From Actinomycetota bacterium (GTDB lineage Bacteria > Actinomycetota > Acidimicrobiia > Acidimicrobiales > CADCTF01), in NCBI GenBank assembly GCA_019348305.1, contig JAHWJQ010000015.1, forward strand, positions 1-18,199: a stretch of 18,199 nucleotides of DNA. Reading direction: 5' to 3'. The translations under genes and the position numbers were made by a program. Shown here in pieces: positions 12,822 through 18,199 of the stretch. Every line of letters starts with the position of its first letter. Position 1 is the stretch's first letter. The notes beneath the pieces are model-generated. The model did not search any database and was not told the origin of the DNA. It worked only from the letters and a program-made list of their open reading frames with translations.

Positions 12822-14144
12822 ATGCTCAGCCGACTCGACCTCCGGGGCCTCACCGGCGACCTGCGGGCCCACATCCCCAGGCCACGCGCCGCCACGGAGC
12901 CGCCGGTGGCGGAGGTGCAGGCGCTCCTGGGCGAGGTCCGCCGGCGCGGTGATGACGCCCTCGCGGACCTGACGGAGCGCTTCGACGGGGTGCGGCCGGC
13001 ACAGCTGCGGGTCCCGCCCGCCGAGATGGAGTCGGCGCTGGCCGGGCTGCCCCCGCTGCTGCGCGAGGCGCTCGAGGCGGCCCAGGCCAACGTGCTGGCG
13101 TACCACCGCGAGCAGTTGCACGGTGAGGCCCGCTACGAGCGGGAGGGGCTCGTGGTGAGAGAGCTGCGCCGGCCGGTCGACCGAGCCGGCGTGTACGTCC
13201 CGGGCGGCGCCGTGCCGCTCATCTCGACGGTGTTGATGACGGTCATCCCCGCCCGGGTGGCGGGTGTCCCCGAGGTCGTGCTGTGCTCCCCCCCCGACCG
13301 TTCCACCGGCAAGCCGGCGCCGGCGATCCTGGCTGCTGCGGCGCTCGCCGGCGTCGACGAGGTGTACGGCTGCAACGGGCCGGCGGCCATCGGGGCCATG
13401 GCCTACGGCACCGAGTCGATCCGGCCGGTCGACGTCATCGTCGGGCCGGGCAACATCTATGTCTCCCAGGCCAAGCGCGAGGTGAGCGGGGTGGTCGGCG
13501 TCCCCTCCTCCTTTGCCGGGCCCTCCGAGGTCGTGGTGGTGGCCGACGAGACGACGCCCGCCGACTACGCAGCCATCGACCTGATCGTGCAGGTCGAGCA
13601 CGGCCCCGACGGCCTGGCCTGGCTGGTCACCTGGAGCGAGTCGGTGGCCGATCGCATCGTCGCCGCGGTGGCGCGTCTGGTCGCCTCGTCGCCCCGCCGG
13701 GAGGTGATCCTGGCCAACCTCGAGCGCAACTCCTACACCGCGCTGGTTGACGGGCCCGAGCAGGCGATCGCTCTGGCCAACGCCATCGCGCCCGAGCACC
13801 TCGAGCTCATGACGGCCGACCCCGAGGCACTCCTGCCCCTCGTGCACCACGCCGGCGCCGTCTTCACGGGGTCGTTCGCTCCCGCCAGCGTGGGCGACTA
13901 CCTGGCCGGGCCGAGCCACGTGCTGCCCACCTACGGCTCGGCTCGCTTCGCCGGCGCGCTCAGGGTCGACGACTTCGTGAAGCACGTGCACGTGGTGTCG
14001 GTGGACGAGGGGACCTTGGCCCGGATGTCGCCCCACATCGCGGCCATCGCCGAGGCCGAGGGGCTGGCCGCCCACGCCGAGTCGGTGCGGCTCCGGGGAC
14101 CGGCGGGGCGACCGGCGGCGAACGCGGCGCCGGCCGCGCCGTGA
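12822..14144 (+). CDS. hisD: Histidinol dehydrogenase
   Basis: A 440-residue zinc enzyme that oxidises L-histidinol to L-histidine with two NAD+, the last steps of the pathway. YVPGG at 125-129, [15 protein letters not shown] at 207-221 and [12 protein letters not shown] at 232-243 are family blocks. The zinc and catalytic residues appear at positions very close to the E. coli enzyme: Gln257, His260, Glu325-His326 (APEHLE), Asp359 (GDYLAGP) and His418 ([10 protein letters not shown]). The length is normal. The ATG 12822 is the first codon of family sequence; the frame upstream is not HisD-like and runs antisense to the small helical gene. First gene of the his operon, overlapping hisC by GTGA. 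Confidence 0.97.
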   Translation: MLSRLDLRGLTGDLRAHIPRPRAATEPPVAEVQALLGEVRRRGDDALADLTERFDGVRPAQLRVPPAEMESALAGLPPLLREALEAAQANVLAYHREQLHGEARYEREGLVVRELRRPVDRAGVYVPGGAVPLISTVLMTVIPARVAGVPEVVLCSPPDRSTGKPAPAILAAAALAGVDEVYGCNGPAAIGAMAYGTESIRPVDVIVGPGNIYVSQAKREVSGVVGVPSSFAGPSEVVVVADETTPADYAAIDLIVQVEHGPDGLAWLVTWSESVADRIVAAVARLVASSPRREVILANLERNSYTALVDGPEQAIALANAIAPEHLELMTADPEALLPLVHHAGAVFTGSFAPASVGDYLAGPSHVLPTYGSARFAGALRVDDFVKHVHVVSVDEGTLARMSPHIAAIAEAEGLAAHAESVRLRGPAGRPAANAAPAAP

Positions 14145-15205
14145 TCCCCGACCCGGTCGACAACCTGGGCCAGCTGCAGGGCTACCACTCCCCCCAGGTC
14201 GAGGTGGCGGTACGGCTCAACACCAACGAGTCGCCGCTGGGACCGCCAGCGGAGTGGGTCCGGGAGCTGCGGGAGGAGGCCTCCAGCATCGCCTTCCACC
14301 GCTATCCCGACCGCCGGGCGACGGCATTGCGCGGCGACCTCGCCGGCCTGCACGGAGTGGGTCCCGAACAGGTCTTCGCCGCCAACGGCAGCAACGAGGT
14401 CCTCCAGACGTTGCTGCTCACCTACGGCGGGCCGGGCCGCTCGTGCGCGGTGTTCGAGCCGACCTACGCCATGCACGGCCAGATCGGGCGCCTGACCTCC
14501 ACCACCGTGGCAGTGGGGGAGCGGGCCGCCGACTTCCTCCTCGACCTGACCGAGGTCAAGCGGGTGCTGGCCGAGACCCAGCCGGAGATCACCTTCGTGT
14601 GCTCGCCCAACAACCCCACCGGGCGGGCCGAGCCGCGCGAGGTGGTGGAGGAGGTCCTCGAGCTGGCGCCCGGGCTGGTGGTCGTCGACGAGGCCTACGC
14701 GCAGTTCTCCTCGTGGAACGCCATCGACCTGCTGCTCGGCGACCCGCAGCTCCCGCTCGTGGTCACCCGCACCTACTCCAAGACCTGGTCGATGGCCGGT
14801 TGCCGCCTCGGCTACCTGGTGGCCTCCCCGGACGTGGTGGCAGAGGTCGAGAAGCGGGCCTTGCCCTACCACCTCGACAGCCTCAAGCAGTTGGCGGGCC
14901 GCCTGGCCCTGCGCCACCAAGGCGAGATGGAGTCGCGGGTCGCCGCCCTCGTGGCCGAGCGCCAGCGCCTGGCCGCCGGCCTCGCCCGCCTGGCCGTGGA
15001 GGCGTGGCCCAGCGACGCCAACTTCGTCCTCTTCCGCCCCATCGGGCACTCGGGCGACGAGGTGTGGCAGGGGTTGGTGGACCGCTCGGTGCTGGTGCGC
15101 AACTGCGCGAGCTGGCCCCGCCTGGCCGACTGCCTGCGGGTGACGGTCGGCACGCCCGAGGAGAACGACCGGTTCCTCGACGCCTTGGCCGAGGTGCTGG
15201 CATGA
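14141..15205 (+). CDS. hisC: Histidinol-phosphate aminotransferase
   Basis: A 354-residue PLP-dependent class I/II aminotransferase that converts imidazole-acetol phosphate to histidinol phosphate with glutamate. The N-terminal LNTNESPLGPP (26-36) is the substrate-side block. SPNNPTG at 155-161 and VVDEAYAQF at 181-189 hold the PLP-ring contacts. The Schiff-base lysine is Lys214 in TYSKTWSMAGCRLGY. A late NFVLFRP and RVTVGTPEEN complete the fold. GTG 14141 overlaps the hisD stop, and the gene ends in an ATGA overlap with hisB, so translation is coupled on both sides. Some HisC-type enzymes act on aromatic amino acids, but the operon fixes the role here. Confidence 0.96.
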   Translation: MIPDPVDNLGQLQGYHSPQVEVAVRLNTNESPLGPPAEWVRELREEASSIAFHRYPDRRATALRGDLAGLHGVGPEQVFAANGSNEVLQTLLLTYGGPGRSCAVFEPTYAMHGQIGRLTSTTVAVGERAADFLLDLTEVKRVLAETQPEITFVCSPNNPTGRAEPREVVEEVLELAPGLVVVDEAYAQFSSWNAIDLLLGDPQLPLVVTRTYSKTWSMAGCRLGYLVASPDVVAEVEKRALPYHLDSLKQLAGRLALRHQGEMESRVAALVAERQRLAAGLARLAVEAWPSDANFVLFRPIGHSGDEVWQGLVDRSVLVRNCASWPRLADCLRVTVGTPEENDRFLDALAEVLA

Positions 15206-15801
15206 CCAGGGCCAGTACCCGCTCCCGCCGTACGGCCGAGACGGCCATCGACGTGACCGTGGACCTCGACGGTGAGGGAAGGGCCCAGGTCTCCACCGGC
15301 CTGCCCTTCTTCGACCACATGGTGGCCCAGCTCGGGCGCCACGGGGGCATCGACGTGGAGGTCAAGGCCGAAGGCGACCTCTCCGTCGACACCCACCACA
15401 CCGTGGAGGACGTGGCCATCGTCCTGGGCGAGGCGCTGCGGGAGGCGCTGGGCGACAAGGCCGGCGTTCGCCGCTTCGCCTCGATCCTCCTGCCCCTCGA
15501 TGAAGCACTGGTCGAGGTGGCCCTCGACCTCTCTGGCCGGCCCTTCGTGGTCTACGAGGTCGAGTTCCCGGGGCCGCTCGAGCCGCTCGCCCTGGGGACG
15601 CCGCCGTTCGACCCCCAGCTCGGCGAGCACTTCTGGCAGTCCTTCGCCACCGCCGCCGGCATCACGTTGCATGTCCGTCTCCGCAGTGGCCGCAACACCC
15701 ACCACATCCTCGAAGCGGTGTTCAAGGGTGTGGCCCGCTGCCTCCGCGATGCCATCGCCGTCGAGGGTACGGCCGTGCCGTCGACCAAGGGCTCCCTCTG
15801 A
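15202..15801 (+). CDS. hisB: Imidazoleglycerol-phosphate dehydratase
   Basis: A 199-residue monofunctional dehydratase that turns IGP into imidazole-acetol phosphate using a di-manganese site. The two metal motifs are present: HHTVED at residues 65-70 and HHILEA at 167-172. FFDHM lies at 36-40, and the C-terminal STKG at 194-197 is conserved. There is no phosphatase domain, so histidinol phosphatase must be encoded elsewhere. ATG 15202 overlaps the hisC stop as ATGA and has GAGGTG a few bases upstream; the open frame before it is a shadow of hisC. Confidence 0.96.
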   Translation: MTRASTRSRRTAETAIDVTVDLDGEGRAQVSTGLPFFDHMVAQLGRHGGIDVEVKAEGDLSVDTHHTVEDVAIVLGEALREALGDKAGVRRFASILLPLDEALVEVALDLSGRPFVVYEVEFPGPLEPLALGTPPFDPQLGEHFWQSFATAAGITLHVRLRSGRNTHHILEAVFKGVARCLRDAIAVEGTAVPSTKGSL

Positions 15802-15818
15802 GCCCGCCCCGCTGAGCC

Positions 15819-16427
15819 GTGCTGGCGGTCCTCGACTACGGGATCGGCAACCTCCGCTCCGCCCAAAAGGCCCTCGAGCGGGTGGGCGCCGACGCCCGGC
15901 TGGTCACCACGCCGGCCGAGGCGAGGGGCGCGGCCGGCGTCGTGCTGCCCGGCGTGGGCGCCTTCGGCGCCTGCATGGCCGCGCTGCGCCGGTCGGGCCT
16001 CGACCAGGTGGCGTACGCGGCCGTCGAGGCAGGCACACCGTTCCTGGGCATCTGCGTCGGGATGCAGCTGCTCTACGAGGGGTCCGAAGAGGACCCCGAT
16101 GCCAGCGGGCTCGGCATCCTGGAGGGCCGCGTGCAGAGGCTGCCCGACACCGTGAAGCGCCCGCAGATGCAGTGGAACCGCCTCGAGCTGCGCCGACCGG
16201 ACGACCCGCTGGTGGCCGGCCTCGGGCCGGACCCGTGGGTCTACTTCGTGCACTCCTACGTGGCCCCGCCGTCGCCCGGGCTCGTCGCCGTCTGCGACTA
16301 CGGCGGTCCACAGTCGGCGGTGGTGGCCGCGCCCAACCTCTGGGCCACCCAGTTCCACCCCGAGAAGTCCGGCCCGGTGGGCTTGGCCCTGCTGGCCAAC
16401 TTCGTCCGGCTGACCGAGCCCGCGTAG
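15819..16427 (+). CDS. hisH: Imidazole glycerol phosphate synthase, glutaminase subunit
   Basis: A 202-residue class I glutamine amidotransferase that supplies ammonia through HisF to make IGP and AICAR. The catalytic triad is visible: Cys79 in FLGICVGMQLL, then His180 and Glu182 in FHPEKS. The YGIGNLRS start block and PGVGAFGACM oxyanion-strand loop match HisH. GTG 15819 lies 17 bp after the hisB stop and no strong ribosome site is seen. The stop TAG overlaps the hisA GTG by one base. It acts as a heterodimer with the hisF product. Confidence 0.96.
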   Translation: MLAVLDYGIGNLRSAQKALERVGADARLVTTPAEARGAAGVVLPGVGAFGACMAALRRSGLDQVAYAAVEAGTPFLGICVGMQLLYEGSEEDPDASGLGILEGRVQRLPDTVKRPQMQWNRLELRRPDDPLVAGLGPDPWVYFVHSYVAPPSPGLVAVCDYGGPQSAVVAAPNLWATQFHPEKSGPVGLALLANFVRLTEPA

Positions 16428-17128
16428 TGGACCTGTACCCGGCCATCGACCTGCGGGGCGGGCGCTGCGTGCGGCTGTACCAGGGTGACTTCGACCGCGA
16501 GACGGTCTATGACTCCGACCCGGTGGCCCGCGCCCGCGCCTTCGCCGAAGCCGGGGCGCCATGGGTCCACGTGGTCGACCTCGACGCCTCCCGGGGACAG
16601 GGCAGCAACCGTGATGCGGTCGAGGCCATCGCCGCCGCCGTGCCCGTGCCCGTCCAGACCGGTGGGGGGGTGCGCGACGCCTCGCTGCTCGACGCCGGCG
16701 TGGCCCGGGTCGTCCTGGGCACGATGGCGGTGGCCGAGCGGCAACAGGCGGGGGCGCTCATCAGCGCCCATCGCGGAGCGGTCGCCGTCGGCCTCGACCA
16801 TCGCGACGGCCAGATTCGCACCAGGGGGTGGGAGACCGCCTCCGGCATCGACGTTCTCGACGCCGTCCGGTGGGCCGAGTTCGCCGGCGCCGCCGCCTTC
16901 GTCGTCACCAACATCGCCCTCGACGCCACCATGGCCGGCCCCGACCTGCCCGGGCTGGCCCGGGTGCTGGAGGCGACGAACGTGCCGGTCATCGCCTCGG
17001 GCGGGGTGGGCTCGCTCGACCACCTGCGGGCTCTGGCCGATGCCGGTGCCGCGGGAGCCATCGTCGGCAAGGCGATCTACGAGGGTGCCTTCACCGTGGA
17101 GGAGGCGGTGGCCGCATGCAGTCGGTGA
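16427..17128 (+). CDS. hisA: ProFAR isomerase HisA (possibly PriA-like)
   Basis: A 233-residue (beta/alpha)8-barrel that isomerises ProFAR to PRFAR. The general base Asp8 is in PAIDLRGG and the general acid Asp124 is in VGLDHRDG. Phosphate loops are GGGVRD at 79-84 and ASGGVGS at 190-196. Two details differ from a textbook HisA. RGW at 133-135 matches the Arg-Gly-Trp found in the bifunctional actinobacterial PriA, which also replaces TrpF. The strand-6 loop reads [11 protein letters not shown] where families usually have T-D/E-I-x-x-DGT. The position before GG at 79 is Gly as in HisA, not Ser as in PriA. Bifunctionality is therefore open. GTG 16427 overlaps the hisH stop by one base. Confidence 0.93.
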   Translation: MDLYPAIDLRGGRCVRLYQGDFDRETVYDSDPVARARAFAEAGAPWVHVVDLDASRGQGSNRDAVEAIAAAVPVPVQTGGGVRDASLLDAGVARVVLGTMAVAERQQAGALISAHRGAVAVGLDHRDGQIRTRGWETASGIDVLDAVRWAEFAGAAAFVVTNIALDATMAGPDLPGLARVLEATNVPVIASGGVGSLDHLRALADAGAAGAIVGKAIYEGAFTVEEAVAACSR

Positions 17129-17916
17129 GGGTCATCCCCTGCCTCGACGTCGACGCCGGCAGGGTGGTGAAGGGGGTGCAGTTCACCGGCCTGCGGGAAG
17201 CGGGCGACCCGGCGGTGCTGGCCGCCGGCTACGACGCCCAGGGCGCCGACGAGGTGGTGTTCCTCGACATCACCGCCTCCTCCGACGGGCGCGACACCAT
17301 GGTCGAGGCCGTGGGGCGCACCGCCGAGCAGGTCTTCATCCCCCTGACGGTGGGCGGTGGCATCCGCAGCGTCGACGACGCCCGGCGGATGCTGCGGGCG
17401 GGAGCCGACAAGGTGGGCGTCAACACCGCCGCGGTGAAGCGCCCCGAGTTGGTGAGCGAGATCGCCGCCGAGTTCGGCGCCCAGTGCGTGGTCGTGGCCA
17501 TCGACGCCCGCCGCAGGGCCGAAGTCGCCGGCGCCGGCCCGCAGTTCGAGGTCTACACCCACGGCGGGCGCCGGCCCTCGGGCCTGGACGCCGTGGAGTG
17601 GGCCGCTCGCGTGGCAGCTCTGGGGGCGGGCGAGATCCTCCTCACGTCGATGGATCGCGACGGCACCCGCGACGGCTACGACCTCGAGCTCACCGCCGCC
17701 GTCGCCTCGGCCTGCCGGCTGCCGGTGGTGGCCAGCGGCGGCGTGGGCACCCTCGACCACCTGGTCGACGGGGCCCGCCACGGTGCCGACGCCGTGCTCG
17801 CCGCTTCCATCTTCCACTTCGGCGAGCACACGGTGGGCGAGGCCAAGGAGCGGCTCGCGAGCGCCGGCTTCCCGGTGCGCCCGCCAGTGGCCTATCCCCC
17901 GCCACCCGGCTCTTAG
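17116..17916 (+). CDS. hisF: Imidazole glycerol phosphate synthase, cyclase subunit
   Basis: A 266-residue (beta/alpha)8-barrel that cyclises PRFAR with ammonia from HisH to IGP and AICAR. The catalytic aspartates are Asp11 in [18 protein letters not shown] and Asp130 in VVVAIDARR. Phosphate-binding loops are VGGGIR at 79-84 and VASGGVG, plus the [12 protein letters not shown] block. The ATG 17116 lies inside hisA, a 13-bp overlap, with GGAGGAGG about 11 nt upstream as ribosome site. The protein is slightly longer than the usual 253-258 residues because of a Pro-rich end ([11 protein letters not shown]). It is the last his gene in the window. Confidence 0.97.
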   Translation: MQSVRVIPCLDVDAGRVVKGVQFTGLREAGDPAVLAAGYDAQGADEVVFLDITASSDGRDTMVEAVGRTAEQVFIPLTVGGGIRSVDDARRMLRAGADKVGVNTAAVKRPELVSEIAAEFGAQCVVVAIDARRRAEVAGAGPQFEVYTHGGRRPSGLDAVEWAARVAALGAGEILLTSMDRDGTRDGYDLELTAAVASACRLPVVASGGVGTLDHLVDGARHGADAVLAASIFHFGEHTVGEAKERLASAGFPVRPPVAYPPPPGS

Positions 17917-18199
17917 CCTCGATCCACCGATAACTCCTGACATTGGGTCCGTGGGGCCTGACACGAAGGCGTTGACGTCACTGAGGCCGGTGCTGGCTGG
18001 TGATGGCACCACGGGCCCGCGCGCTTCCAGTCCTGCTTGCATTTCCTTGTTGTCAGCGCTGGTGTTGGTCTGCGGTGCGCCCGCCGCGGTGCACCCGATC
18101 AGCCAGGCAGGGGCTGCAGTGCGCGCAGCAGGTGGAGGCGTCGGTGGAACCAGCCCGCCCATGGCCAGTCGAGCGGTCCGCGCAAGGTCATGGTTCCGG
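17917..18199. other. Unassigned region at the right edge
   Basis: No gene can be supported here. GC falls locally (about 62% in 18001-18060 against about 80% in 17701-17760 by hand count). It contains a CCTGACA direct repeat (17936-17942 and 17957-17963), a TGACGTCA palindrome (17973-17980), and GGTGC/GCACC arms (17989-18010). A plus-strand frame stays open to the window edge and a minus-strand frame ends at 18099-18101, but neither has a recognisable protein. It could be the edge of a mobile element or an ordinary intergenic region. Confidence 0.35.

Noticed and set aside
12871..12883. Possible third copy of the 47-bp palindrome arm in hisD (ACATCCCCAG)
   Set aside because: Only ten bases match, no opposite arm is nearby, and they encode part of the normal HisD N-terminus.
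17077..18162. Minus-strand open frame across hisF and beyond
   Set aside because: Most of it is antisense to hisF, and the part after 17917 has no recognisable family, signal or ribosome site.

Overview
This window looks like chromosome from a high-GC actinobacterium. The strongest indicators are a mycothiol synthase gene (mycothiol is an actinobacterial thiol), menaquinone biosynthesis genes, very GC-rich coding DNA, frequent GTG starts, and hisD-C-B-H-A-F in tightly overlapping order. Several small proteins resemble, from memory, ones seen in Acidimicrobiia, but that class assignment is an inference. No stretch longer than 300 bases lacks a gene. The longest gene-free stretches are 12343-12589, which carries three inverted repeats, and 17917-18199, which is unassigned.

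Layout. 1-577 (+): the tail of an unknown gene, a glycine-zipper protein and a small zinc-ribbon protein. 589-4404 (-): a probable five-gene operon reading MerR-type regulator, menG (ubiE), menF, a diacylglycerol-kinase-like lipid kinase and a small His-rich protein; the first three genes are joined by 4-bp GTGA overlaps. 4453-4701 (-): a small membrane-anchored zinc ribbon. 4717-5919 (+): a LytR-CpsA-Psr cell-wall glycopolymer ligase. 5940-7830 (-): rlmN, a four-helix membrane protein and a MaoC-like hydratase. 7907-8653 (+): a VIT1/CCC1-type metal transporter with a His-rich N-terminus. 8841-9194 (+): a cupin whose end overlaps the end of the opposing gene. 9145-11662 (-): mshD and a secreted phosphodiester glycosidase. 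11689-12342 (+): nth, divergent from mshD. 12590-12775 (-): a small helical protein. 12822-17916 (+): the histidine operon hisDCBHAF. After hisF comes an unassigned, somewhat less GC-rich stretch.

The genes are mostly housekeeping: respiratory quinone, cell wall, rRNA modification, redox thiol, DNA repair and histidine synthesis. The his genes supply the steps from the PRFAR isomerisation to histidine; hisG, hisE and hisI are not in the window.

The most unusual observations lie between the genes. First, two copies of a 47-bp palindrome occur in the window, one in the nth downstream region and one inside the menF coding sequence, with apparently compensating arm changes. Second, many operon heads have a TANNNT hexamer 6-10 nt before the start codon, which suggests leaderless transcription; mshD and nth appear to share an overlapping -10 region. 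Third, a tandem and inverted repeat lies upstream of the cupin gene. I see no CRISPR array, tRNA, rRNA, complete insertion sequence or recognisable new defence system.
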